A stretch of 64,000 bases of DNA from Flavobacterium supellecticarium. Its GTDB lineage: Bacteria > Bacteroidota > Bacteroidia > Flavobacteriales > Flavobacteriaceae. The notes under the pieces are model-generated. The model was not told the DNA's origin. It did not search any database and was given only the letters and a program-made list of their open reading frames with translations. Of this stretch, positions 11,426 through 20,103 are shown in pieces. The stretch is from the NCBI RefSeq assembly GCF_004801375.1, contig NZ_SSNZ01000002.1, positions 310,001 through 374,000 of the forward strand, in the 5' to 3' direction. The position numbers were made by a program, and so were the translations under genes. Within the stretch, counting starts at the first letter, position 1; the number at the start of each line of letters is the position of its first letter.

Positions 11426-11433
11426 TATTTTTG
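11426..11433 (+). promoter_or_regulatory. -7 promoter element TATTTTTG of the type B operon
   Basis: Perfect TAnnTTTG, about 50 nt before the first ATG of the three-gene operon. The -33 box is not obvious. Confidence 0.45.
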
Positions 11434-11483
11434 TATCGCTCAAATTGACTGGAGCGGAATACAATAAAAAAGAACTTATTTGA

Positions 11484-13127
11484 ATGAAATTATTACAATT
11501 CAACATATCAGAATTATTTACTAAACAACGTTTTTTCGGAGCATTGGTATTAATGCTGTTTGCGATCCATACGACGCAGGGACAGGCGATTTTTAGTAAC
11601 CCGATAACCGGAACAAATCCCAATACGGCCAATCCGTATACGGCCGGACAAACGGTAAGTCCGAACATTACGGTTTCGGGTATCGGTCGCGGATCGGGGA
11701 TCACCGGAACCAATACCAACAACCGATATAATGCTACCGGCTGGAATTCCGGAACCCTTTCGAATACCAAATATTTTGAATTTACACTCACACCATCGTC
11801 GGGTTATCTTATAAAATTTGCCAGTTTTGAATATACGGCACAGGCTTCCGGTTCTGGTCCGACGTCCTTTTCGTTCCGATCGTCATTAGATGGTTACGCA
11901 ACGAATATTGGTGCGGCAAATGCAACCGGAACAACGATCAGTTTAGCGGCAGCGGCCTATCAGAACATTACGGCTCCGATTACCTTCCGGCTTTACGCCT
12001 GGGGTGCTTCTGCAGCTGGAGGAACGTTTAGTATTAACGATTTTACCTTTAACGGAATTATAACCACAGCTTGTACACAACCTACGGTTACGAGTTTTTT
12101 ACCGACATCGGCGCCGATTAATACGTTGATCAAAATAAACGGTAGCGGATTTATGAATGGATCCGGAACTTCGGCAGTTTTGTTTAACGGTGTACCGGCA
12201 ACGTCTTTTACCATTATTTCAAATACGCTTATCGAAGCCGTAGTACCGGTTGGAAGCACCACGGGTGCGGTGAGTATCACGACCAACAACTGTACGGGGA
12301 CTTCACCGGTTTTTACCGTACTTCGATCGACTTGTACCATGTTGTATTCCGATATTTTTATTTCGGAATTATACGATGCGGATCGTGGAGATGGCGGAAT
12401 TATCGAACTGTATAACGGAACAGGAGCAACCGTCAATTTATCACAATATGCTGTTCTACGATACGGAACGGCCGGTGATCCGGTGCCTTCCTATACGATA
12501 AACCTGTCCGGAAATTTGGCATCCGGAAGCTTATACCTGATCCGAATTGGGAATGATGCACCGATTTGTACGTTTACACAGAATATTGCTTATTCAACCG
12601 GATTTAATGCCGATGACGGTTTTGAGCTGGTTAAAAACGGAAACGTAATCGATGCGGTAAATGCACCGGATAATACCGGGTATACCATGATCCGCAGAAA
12701 CGACGTCGTGGCTCCAAACAGTGTTTATGTGCCAGGCGAATGGAATTCATCGTCTACAGAAAGTTGCGACGATATTGGGATTCACAATTATATGGTATCC
12801 AATACCACCTCTATAACCACGCAACCGATAGTACGTACGTTATGCGAAGGACAATCGGCTACTTTTTCGGTGGCCATGAATAATCCAACAGGAGTGACCT
12901 ATCAATGGAAATTGCTGAATAGTGCTGGAGCCTGGGTAAATGTAACCAATTCGGCACCTTATTCCGGAGCGACAACAGCAGTATTAACGATCAATAATGT
13001 TCCAATCGGATTTAACGGCAATCAGTATTACTGTTTTGTAACAACATCGAGCTGTCAGGAGCATTCGTATGCCGCAACGGTAAAAGTAGTGCCAAAACCA
13101 ACTACTATGGGGATTTATTATAACTAA
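11484..13127 (+). CDS. Secreted protein with IPT/TIG, lamin-tail-like and Ig-like domains
   Basis: 547 residues, signal peptide about 1-34 (ends TTQGQ). Visible domains: an N-terminal beta-sandwich; an IPT/TIG segment near residues 198-277 (SFLPTSAPINTLIKINGSGF); a lamin-tail-like domain near 285-420 (DIFISELYDADRGDGGIIELYNG); and a C-terminal Ig-like domain containing CEGQSATFSV. There is no type A or type B sorting domain; the protein ends in PTTMGIYYN. It is first in an operon with the next two genes (28-nt gap). Its short tail resembles that of the second operon protein (PTTSAIIFN). Probably exported and part of a surface assembly with its neighbours; this is inference. Confidence 0.85.
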   Translation: MKLLQFNISELFTKQRFFGALVLMLFAIHTTQGQAIFSNPITGTNPNTANPYTAGQTVSPNITVSGIGRGSGITGTNTNNRYNATGWNSGTLSNTKYFEFTLTPSSGYLIKFASFEYTAQASGSGPTSFSFRSSLDGYATNIGAANATGTTISLAAAAYQNITAPITFRLYAWGASAAGGTFSINDFTFNGIITTACTQPTVTSFLPTSAPINTLIKINGSGFMNGSGTSAVLFNGVPATSFTIISNTLIEAVVPVGSTTGAVSITTNNCTGTSPVFTVLRSTCTMLYSDIFISELYDADRGDGGIIELYNGTGATVNLSQYAVLRYGTAGDPVPSYTINLSGNLASGSLYLIRIGNDAPICTFTQNIAYSTGFNADDGFELVKNGNVIDAVNAPDNTGYTMIRRNDVVAPNSVYVPGEWNSSSTESCDDIGIHNYMVSNTTSITTQPIVRTLCEGQSATFSVAMNNPTGVTYQWKLLNSAGAWVNVTNSAPYSGATTAVLTINNVPIGFNGNQYYCFVTTSSCQEHSYAATVKVVPKPTTMGIYYN

Positions 13128-13155
13128 AACAAGAAACTCATCAAAAAACTCAATA

Positions 13156-14229
13156 ATGAAAAAGAACTATTTTAAAGTATTAATTTTCACGATGGTGATG
13201 TTGGCTACCTTAGGAACGTATGCGCAACAAACCATCTGCGTAGGTGCAACAAAGAATTATAGCGTAAATACTCCGGGTACAGGGCCTGCGGGATCGACTT
13301 ATGCCTGGACGGTAACACCAGCTGCATTTGCCGGAACCATTACCGGAACACCCAATGTAAATGCCAACGCGATCACAATTAACTGGGGGACAACCCCGGC
13401 GGGCATTTATACGCTACAGGTTATTGAGACCAATGCTTCCGGATGTCCGGGAACACCTGTAAATCTTACTATCACGATAGAAGCGGCACCAGCCAACCCG
13501 GTGCTGACTCTGGATCAGCCAACCTGTGCGATAGCAACGGGAACCATTACGGTAATACCACCGGCCACTGGAACCGGGTATACGTATAGTATTGATGGCG
13601 TAAATTATCAGGCATCAAATGTTTTCAATAGCGTTGCGACAGGATCGTATAACGTAACCATCAAAAGCGTGGCAGGTTGTATTTCAGGAAGTACACCAGC
13701 TGTGATCGATCCGCAACCGGCATTGCCATCGGCGCCGGTAGCTTCGGTAACGCATCAACCAACCTGTACGGTGGCTACGGGAACGATAACGGTAACCGCA
13801 CCAACCGGAACGGGTTACGAATACAGTGTTGACGGAACAAATTATCAGACAGGAATGCAGTTCACCGGGCTTACGGCAGGAGCAACGTACAATGTTACGG
13901 TAAAAGCACCGGGTGGTTGTATTTCGGCGGCAACATTGTTAACGATCAATGCGCAACCGGTAGCACCGGTAACGCCTACTGTGGTGGTAACACAACCTAC
14001 TTGTTCGCAACCGATGGCTACTATTGAAGTAACCGCACCACTGGGAACCGGATTAACGTATAGTATCGATGGAGTAAATTACCAAACAAGCCCGATTTTT
14101 AATAACGTAGGACAAGGTTCGTATTCGGTAACGGTACAAAACGCTGGCGGCTGTTTTTCACCGGTACAAAACGAAACCGTAAACCCGCAACCATCGGCAC
14201 CAACCACATCAGCAATCATTTTCAATTAG
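13156..14229 (+). CDS. Secreted SprB-like repeat protein without sorting domain
   Basis: 357 residues. Signal peptide about residues 1-23 (ends TYAQ). After a PKD-like N-terminal segment (about 25-112) come three repeats of about 78 residues, each with a core like TGTITV...YSIDGVNYQ...GGCIS, the repeat style found in SprB-type gliding adhesins and related Bacteroidota surface proteins. The N-terminal segment is homologous to that of the next protein (WTVTPAAFAG versus WTIPNPNFSG; NWGTTPAGIYT versus NWGSSPAGTYT). No sorting domain is present and the protein ends PTTSAIIFN. Middle gene of the operon, 28 nt after the first and about 40 nt before the last. Most likely a structural partner of the type B protein. 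Confidence 0.87.
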   Translation: MKKNYFKVLIFTMVMLATLGTYAQQTICVGATKNYSVNTPGTGPAGSTYAWTVTPAAFAGTITGTPNVNANAITINWGTTPAGIYTLQVIETNASGCPGTPVNLTITIEAAPANPVLTLDQPTCAIATGTITVIPPATGTGYTYSIDGVNYQASNVFNSVATGSYNVTIKSVAGCISGSTPAVIDPQPALPSAPVASVTHQPTCTVATGTITVTAPTGTGYEYSVDGTNYQTGMQFTGLTAGATYNVTVKAPGGCISAATLLTINAQPVAPVTPTVVVTQPTCSQPMATIEVTAPLGTGLTYSIDGVNYQTSPIFNNVGQGSYSVTVQNAGGCFSPVQNETVNPQPSAPTTSAIIFN

Positions 14230-14269
14230 TAAACCGATAGCGATCGGCAGATTGGAAAAAAACAAAAGA

Positions 14270-15388
14270 ATGAATCAAAAAAGAAGTCATAAAATAATAC
14301 GCGCTGTGAATCCGAAACTACGAAAACTTGTTCTGAATACCTGTAGTAGTATCCTGTTGGGTATGGGGATTACAGGTTATGCCCAACAGGTCATCTGTCA
14401 GGGGACGAGTTCTTCGGTATATAAAGTCGATGCTGCCGAAAACAACGGATTGGGAACACCGGGTTCGGTATATAGCTGGACCATTCCGAATCCGAACTTT
14501 TCCGGAGCAATAAGCTTTTCGAATCCGGCGGGTACCAACGAAATAAAAGTCAACTGGGGGAGTTCACCGGCCGGAACCTATACGATACAGGTTCAGGAAA
14601 AAGACGTGGCAACAGGTTGTTTGGGACCAATCCAGCAACTAACCGTGCTGCTAAAAAACGCTCCACAACCCCATTTAGTGGATCAGTCGACTTGTGTAAA
14701 CCCGGTAACCGGAAATCTGGTCGCTCCGGTCGTTTTAAATCCGGGTATTCCGGCAGCCGGACATACGTTTGTGTGGACGTCCAGCAATGGGACATTACCT
14801 AATACAACACCAACTCTTTCGGTAACGCAACCGGGTAATTATACGGTTACGGTAACCGATACGGCTAGTGGATGCCAGGGGATGGCTTCGGCAACGATTA
14901 GTGTTTCATCGGCGGCAGTCGTACAGGCCATCGTAAAAGAAGCATTCGATCTGGATCAGATCATCGTAGTTTCGGCACAGGGATCGGGAGATTACGAATA
15001 CCAGTTAAACGATGGGCCGTTTCAGGATAGTCCGGTTTTTCAGGTAAGCACAGCCGGGTATTATACCGTCCGGGTACGTGATAAAAAAGGATGTGGCGAC
15101 AGCCCGCTTCGTGTATTGGTATTGAACTACCCACGTTACTTTACGCCAAACGGGGATTCGTACCACGATTACTGGAATATAAAAGACTTACCCAATCCGG
15201 AGAAGGCGACTATTACCATTTTTGATCGTTATGGTAAGTTGATCAAGCAACTTTCTCCTAAAGAAAGAGGGTGGGACGGGATCTATAATGGTTATCCACT
15301 GCCTTCGACTGATTATTGGTTCGTATTGCATTATTATGACGAGGGTGTACCAAAAGAATTTAAGGCACATTTTAGTATGAAACGATAG
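14270..15388 (+). CDS. T9SS type B (gliding-motility-associated C-terminal domain) protein
   Basis: 372 residues from the ATG at 14270; an in-frame TTG 18 nt upstream gives a longer but less likely product. A signal peptide ends around YAQ. A PKD-like N-terminal domain homologous to that of the preceding protein is followed by an Ig-like segment and then the type B sorting domain: YPRYFTPNGDSYHDYWNI, ITIFDRYGKLIKQL, WDGIYNGYPLPSTDYWF and the C-terminal HFSMKR. Type B domains direct export through T9SS and are typical of gliding and adhesion proteins such as SprB, usually with PorP/SprF-family partners. No PorP/SprF gene is adjacent. It is the last gene of the operon and the only one with a sorting domain. 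Confidence 0.93.
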   Translation: MNQKRSHKIIRAVNPKLRKLVLNTCSSILLGMGITGYAQQVICQGTSSSVYKVDAAENNGLGTPGSVYSWTIPNPNFSGAISFSNPAGTNEIKVNWGSSPAGTYTIQVQEKDVATGCLGPIQQLTVLLKNAPQPHLVDQSTCVNPVTGNLVAPVVLNPGIPAAGHTFVWTSSNGTLPNTTPTLSVTQPGNYTVTVTDTASGCQGMASATISVSSAAVVQAIVKEAFDLDQIIVVSAQGSGDYEYQLNDGPFQDSPVFQVSTAGYYTVRVRDKKGCGDSPLRVLVLNYPRYFTPNGDSYHDYWNIKDLPNPEKATITIFDRYGKLIKQLSPKERGWDGIYNGYPLPSTDYWFVLHYYDEGVPKEFKAHFSMKR

Positions 15389-15595
15389 TTTTTTTACTTT
15401 TGAGAGGAATAATTATGATCCTGTTAGAGAGCCTTTATGGTTAATCTGACAGGATTTCCTTTTTTAGGCTGAAAAAAATCGAATATCATAATGAAATAAT
15501 GCGATAAAAAGCATAAAAAATGCGATAAAAAGTATTTTTGGGTGTTAATTAATATATTGGTAACATACTCATTTTCAAAATAGGTAACATCTTTA

Positions 15596-15603
15596 TATCT
15601 TTG
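15596..15603 (+). promoter_or_regulatory. -7 promoter element TATCTTTG
   Basis: Perfect TAnnTTTG. Its final TTG is the upstream in-frame TTG of the following gene, which argues for the ATG at 15631 as the real start. A weak TTTT lies at the expected -33 position. Confidence 0.55.
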
Positions 15604-15630
15604 AAGTCTCAAAAAAACAAAAGTAAATTT

Positions 15631-18600
15631 ATGAAACAAAAACTACATTGCTTATCATTAAAGTACGCCATGTTCCTATTGGCATGCTTTATGGGGCTAA
15701 ATTCATGGGGACAGGTGAGTATTACCGCTTTACCTTACACCAAATCGGACAATTTTGATACTTACAACCCATCAAGTGCAACAAATGCGACGAATACACT
15801 TCCGGCAGGTTGGTCTTTATCAGGTGCTGCATCTTATAACGGAAGAAATACCGGTACCGCAAATGGAGGAGGATTTTATGCTTACGGTGTGGCAACCCCA
15901 ACGGCAAATTATAGTTTGGGAGCTTTGCCATCGAGTAGTAATACATACACGTATACCTTGAGTTTTGTAAATAATTCTGGGTCTGCTATTACCTCATTAA
16001 AACTTTCCTGGGATTATCAGCAATGGCGTTACGGAGGTGCCAATACTTCCGGATGGGATGTTACCGGAACCGGAGCATTAGCTACGAATACAACTTTAAA
16101 TGCAAAAGATTTTTCAGGAGTGGCAACCGGAACAAATGGTAACGTTTCCACCACACCGGTAGCTGAATTTACCTTAACCGGGCTGAATATCGCTGTCGGA
16201 GCATCCTTTGGGATTAGCTGGGTAACGACGAATCTTTCGGGAACCGATAACGGGGTGTCGATCGATAACTTTACTATGACGGCTACAGGTGCGCCACCAG
16301 TAGCACCGGTAGTTACGGGAGCTACTTTTAACGGAACGGTAGGAACGGCTTTTAGTCAGACTATTTCGGCTACGGGTAACCCGACAAGCTATGCGTTGGT
16401 AACGGGAACTTTACCAGCGGGATTGACATTAAATACCACAACAGGAGCTATTACGGGAACACCAACAGCAGTTTCTACAGCTTCGGTAACAGTAAAAGCA
16501 ACCAATACTGTCGGGGATAGTGACCCGGCAACGATCAATTTTAATATTGTAAAAGGAAATCAAACGATAACATTCGCAAATGTTAACAAGCAATATGGTG
16601 ACGCGGATTTTGCCTTAACGGGAACAGCCAGTTCCGGATTGACGGTTACCTATACTAGCAGTAATCCGGCAGTAGCAACGATTACAGGGAATACCGTAAC
16701 AATCACAGGAGCAGGAACAACCAATATTACCGCTTCTCAGGTTGGAGATGCCAATTATAATGCGGCTACCGATGTCGTGCGTACTTTAACCGTATCAAAA
16801 AGAAATGCAACCGTTACAGGAGTAACGGCAAACAATAAAGTAGCCGATGGAACTACAGCGGCAACCTTATCGGGAACACCAACGCTAACAGGAGTATTGG
16901 CAGCCGATGTAGCCAACGTAATCCTGGGTGGAACACCGGTGGCAACATTTGCTTCGTCAGCAGTAGGGAATGGAATTGCTGTGACGGTAACCGGGTACAC
17001 TATCTCCGGGTCGGCAGCAGCCAACTATAACGTAGTACAGCCAACCGGACTTACGGCTAATATTACAGCAATTGCTGAGCCGGTAGCAACAGCAGCAACG
17101 GCAGTAAACGCAAACGATTTTACAGCACATTGGAATGCGGTTCCACAGGCTGATGCTTATCTTTTGGACGTGAGTGAATACGCTTCATTTTCAACTTCGG
17201 CAACTGCTAATCTTTTAGAAAAATTCGAGTCAGGATTAAGTACCAGCGGTTACGGATTCGGAACTGTAACACTTACATCAGGAGTCTGGAGTATAAATGC
17301 GGTTCTACGAGCGGCTGTGTCTAGTGCCTATGACGGATATGGGGCACAGTTACGAGCTAGTGATGGTAAAATGACATCACCAAGCTTTTCAAAAGTAACA
17401 TCGGTAACGTTCTTTGCTAAAAGAGGATCAAGTGCCAGTACTTTAAAAGTAAGTAAAATTGTAAATGGAGTAACTACGTTATTGGAGTCATTCCCGTTAG
17501 ATAATCTCGGATTTGATGAATATACCGTAGCGGTTAACGAAACGGCAAGCGATGTGAAAATTGTATTTGAAAACGGAAGCGGAGTTGGTTATATCGATGA
17601 GGTAACCATTAACTACGCTACTACAGCACCTTCGTTCGTAACCGGATATGAGAATCTAAATGTTGGTAATGTTACTTCTTATGTAGTAACCGGGTTAAAC
17701 CCGAATACAACCTACCACTACAGAGTTCGCGCAAAAAATGCATCGACAACATCAGCGAATTCCAACGTAATTGATGTGACTACAACTGTGACAACTGCAA
17801 CCTGGAATGGAACGGCATGGTCGAATGTTACCGGGCCAACGGCAACAATTGAAGCCGTTATTGCCGGAGCGTATAATACCAATACAAACGGCGTGTTTAC
17901 CGCTAAAAAACTAACGTTAAACTCAGGATCATTCCGTTTGGCATCTGGTACAAACCTTACTGTTGTGAACGATGTGGTAAACAATATGACGGCAGCTGAT
18001 TTCGTAATTGAAAACAACGCCAACCTAATTCAAACAAATGCAGTAGCAAATACAGGAGCGGTAACCGTACATAGAAATTCTGCACCAATCGTAAGACTTG
18101 ATCATACATTATGGTCCGCACCGGTTGAAGGACAAAACCTTTTCGGTTTCTCACCAAACACGCTAACAAACCGTTTCTATACCTATCAGACAACGACCAA
18201 TACGTATGTAAATACAGGTTTAACCGCTACTTCTACATTTGTACCGGGTAAAGGATTTGCAGTACGTGCGCCAAACAACTATCAGGCATCTCCGGCTGCG
18301 GCCTGGGAAGGAGTTTTTGTTGGAAAACCAAATAACGGAAACGTTACATTTACATTAGAAACAACCGGAACAGGATACAATCTTGTCGGAAATCCATACC
18401 CATCGGTTATCGATGGAACGGCTTTCTTAAACGGTAACCTAACAATCGACGGAACATTATATTTCTACGCACATACTTTAACGATGAACGCTCAGGGGCA
18501 ATTCCCGGCGGGAACCAACTATGCTACATGGACACCGGGATCGGGAGGAGTTGCGGCTACTTTGGGAACTTCAGGAGTTCCGGCCAATGTGCCAAACGGT

Positions 18601-19428
18601 AAAATTCAGGTTGGACAAGGATTCCTTGTAAAATCCTTACCGGCTGGTGGAAATGTAAGTTTTGCAAATACAATGCGTACGGCCGATAACAACAATCAAT
18701 TCTTTAGAAGTGTGGCTGGAATGAATGCCGCTATGCCAACAGAAGAAATCGAAAGACACCGTATCTGGTTAAATCTGACTAACGATTCCGGAACGGCTTT
18801 TAACCAAATCTTAGTGGCTTATGCACAAGGAGCTACAGCAGGAGTGGATAGAGGATACGACGGTTTGGCTTTCGGAAACACAGGAAGCAGTTTGTCTTCG
18901 AAAATTGAAACAGCCGATTATACTATCCAGGGACGTGCGTTACCTTTTAATGATAACGACGTGGTTGCATTAGGGTTTAAAGCGGCTACTGCTGGAAACT
19001 ACACAATCACCTTGTCTTCATTCGACGGATTGTTCACCGGAAATCAGGAGGTTTATTTAAAAGATAATGCCAACAACGGAGCATTACACAACCTGAAAAA
19101 CGGAGCGTATACCTTTGCATCGGCAGAAGGAACTTTCGATAATCGTTTTGAGATCGTATACAAAAGCACATTGGGAACTATCGATGCAACATTGGATGCG
19201 ACTAAAGTTGTAGTGTACAAACAAAATACAGCATTACACATCGAAACGAAAAACACTTCGATTAAAGAGGTAGCTATTTTCGATATCAACGGACGTATGG
19301 TATATCAGAAAGCTAAAGTAAACAACAACACATTGGTGATTTCAGATCTTTCTGTGGCACAGCAAGTGTTATTGGTTCAGATAACTGCTGAAGATAACAA
19401 AACGACAACAGTAAAAGTAATTTATTAA
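15631..19428 (+). CDS. Large secreted multidomain protein with T9SS sorting domain
   Basis: 1265 residues from the ATG; an in-frame TTG 30 nt upstream lies inside the promoter motif. Signal peptide about 1-27 (ends SWGQ). Domains in order: beta-sandwich (about 30-225); putative Ig domain of the He_PIG type (LPAGLTLNTTTGAITGTP); MBG-like segment (QTITFANVNKQYGDADFALTG); YDG-type segment (ATVTGVTANNKVADGTTAAT); FN3 halves flanking a jelly-roll; then a module of about 500 residues ([34 protein letters not shown]) and a C-terminal sorting domain (VAIFDINGRMVYQ). The last 500-residue module is shared with the carboxypeptidase at 54511-58545. Likely cell-surface or released; no enzyme motif found. 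Confidence 0.92.
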   Translation: MKQKLHCLSLKYAMFLLACFMGLNSWGQVSITALPYTKSDNFDTYNPSSATNATNTLPAGWSLSGAASYNGRNTGTANGGGFYAYGVATPTANYSLGALPSSSNTYTYTLSFVNNSGSAITSLKLSWDYQQWRYGGANTSGWDVTGTGALATNTTLNAKDFSGVATGTNGNVSTTPVAEFTLTGLNIAVGASFGISWVTTNLSGTDNGVSIDNFTMTATGAPPVAPVVTGATFNGTVGTAFSQTISATGNPTSYALVTGTLPAGLTLNTTTGAITGTPTAVSTASVTVKATNTVGDSDPATINFNIVKGNQTITFANVNKQYGDADFALTGTASSGLTVTYTSSNPAVATITGNTVTITGAGTTNITASQVGDANYNAATDVVRTLTVSKRNATVTGVTANNKVADGTTAATLSGTPTLTGVLAADVANVILGGTPVATFASSAVGNGIAVTVTGYTISGSAAANYNVVQPTGLTANITAIAEPVATAATAVNANDFTAHWNAVPQADAYLLDVSEYASFSTSATANLLEKFESGLSTSGYGFGTVTLTSGVWSINAVLRAAVSSAYDGYGAQLRASDGKMTSPSFSKVTSVTFFAKRGSSASTLKVSKIVNGVTTLLESFPLDNLGFDEYTVAVNETASDVKIVFENGSGVGYIDEVTINYATTAPSFVTGYENLNVGNVTSYVVTGLNPNTTYHYRVRAKNASTTSANSNVIDVTTTVTTATWNGTAWSNVTGPTATIEAVIAGAYNTNTNGVFTAKKLTLNSGSFRLASGTNLTVVNDVVNNMTAADFVIENNANLIQTNAVANTGAVTVHRNSAPIVRLDHTLWSAPVEGQNLFGFSPNTLTNRFYTYQTTTNTYVNTGLTATSTFVPGKGFAVRAPNNYQASPAAAWEGVFVGKPNNGNVTFTLETTGTGYNLVGNPYPSVIDGTAFLNGNLTIDGTLYFYAHTLTMNAQGQFPAGTNYATWTPGSGGVAATLGTSGVPANVPNGKIQVGQGFLVKSLPAGGNVSFANTMRTADNNNQFFRSVAGMNAAMPTEEIERHRIWLNLTNDSGTAFNQILVAYAQGATAGVDRGYDGLAFGNTGSSLSSKIETADYTIQGRALPFNDNDVVALGFKAATAGNYTITLSSFDGLFTGNQEVYLKDNANNGALHNLKNGAYTFASAEGTFDNRFEIVYKSTLGTIDATLDATKVVVYKQNTALHIETKNTSIKEVAIFDINGRMVYQKAKVNNNTLVISDLSVAQQVLLVQITAEDNKTTTVKVIY

Positions 19429-19438
19429 TAAAATACAG

Positions 19439-19470
19439 ATCGGGTAGGACAAATATTTGTCATACCCGAT
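19439..19470. promoter_or_regulatory. 32-nt near-perfect palindrome upstream of a tiny membrane protein
   Basis: Two 16-nt arms meet without a loop and differ from perfect symmetry at a single position. The element lies 11 nt after one stop codon and 17 nt before the next start. No T-run follows immediately, so it may be a regulator-binding site, an RNA hairpin, or a weak terminator; these cannot be separated from sequence alone. Confidence 0.6.
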
Positions 19471-19486
19471 TTAATCCCCATATATT

Positions 19487-19711
19487 ATGAAGAAGATAGG
19501 AGTATACAGCTACATTTTTATTTTTACATTATTAGCTAATGTAGTAGCATTTGCAGAAGAAGATCCTGGAGATTTTGGTGGAGATCCTGATGATAACCCA
19601 TTGGATACGCCGGTGGTGCCAATTAACGGATACGTGATATGGATGGCATTTATTGCGATCGCTTTTGCGATATTTGTGATCAATAAAAGAAGAGCAGCAC
19701 TTCGTAACTAG
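19487..19711 (+). CDS. Tiny signal-peptide plus single-TM protein
   Basis: 74 residues. An N-terminal hydrophobic signal (about 4-23, ending AFA) is followed by a short acidic, proline-rich stretch (EEDPGDFGGDPDDNP), then VVPINGY, a hydrophobic helix (about 47-66) and a basic tail (NKRRAALRN). This tripartite end, a PI[DN] motif, a helix and a basic tail, resembles the PID-CTERM type of exosortase-sorting signal described in Bacteroidota. It has a related protein on the opposite strand immediately downstream. No function is known to me; sorting-signal identity is inference. Confidence 0.75.
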   Translation: MKKIGVYSYIFIFTLLANVVAFAEEDPGDFGGDPDDNPLDTPVVPINGYVIWMAFIAIAFAIFVINKRRAALRN

Positions 19712-19715
19712 AAAT

Positions 19716-19746
19716 AAAAAAACCGGCTTAATTAGCCGGTTTTTTT
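19716..19746. terminator. Bidirectional terminator between convergent tiny genes
   Basis: Perfect 13-bp arms (seven A, CCGGCT; complement ending in seven T) around a 5-nt loop. It can end transcription from both sides and just overlaps the 3' end of the convergent gene. Confidence 0.85.
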
Positions 19747-19969
19747 ATGCCTTGTTTGTATTTGTTTTTCGATAGTATTTTCGGATGAGTGAGAACGCTA
19801 GAATGATCGCCATAATAGCCAATAGTAAAGTGTATTGGTTTATTGGAATCGGTACTACGGGATCCTCATCACCCGGAGGATCATTAGGGGATAATTCATC
19901 AGCAAATAATGAAATGTAAGAAAATAATGAAAAAATAATCATCCATTTTTTTTGTAAAAGTGCGCTCAT
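19745..19969 (-). CDS. Tiny signal-peptide plus single-TM protein, convergent homologue
   Basis: 74 residues. Signal sequence about 8-23 (IIFSLFSYISLFA), then an acidic linker (DELSPNDPPGDEDP), VVPIPINQY, a hydrophobic helix (about 48-63) and a basic tail (RKYYRKTNTNKA). It has the same length and layout as its neighbour, with the VVPI-x-N-x-Y motif conserved but little identity elsewhere, so the two look like old paralogues now facing each other. Not recognised as any characterised family. Confidence 0.7.
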   Translation of the reverse strand: MSALLQKKWMIIFSLFSYISLFADELSPNDPPGDEDPVVPIPINQYTLLLAIMAIILAFSLIRKYYRKTNTNKA

Positions 19970-20052
19970 AAAACTTAATTAGGGAGCATAAAAATAGGAA
20001 AAATACCGATAATGTGTTAAAATTTATCATTAAATTAATCGCGTCTAACAAT

Positions 20053-20085
20053 AAAAAAGCGTAAACTTTTGGTTTACGCTTTTTT
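20053..20085 (-). terminator. Terminator of the release factor 3 gene
   Basis: Stem of 14 bp (six A plus GCGTAAAC paired with GTTTACGC plus six T) and a 5-nt loop; the U-run serves the minus-strand gene, and the structure also works in the plus direction. Confidence 0.8.
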
Positions 20086-20103
20086 GGTATAAAGAAGTCT
20101 TTT

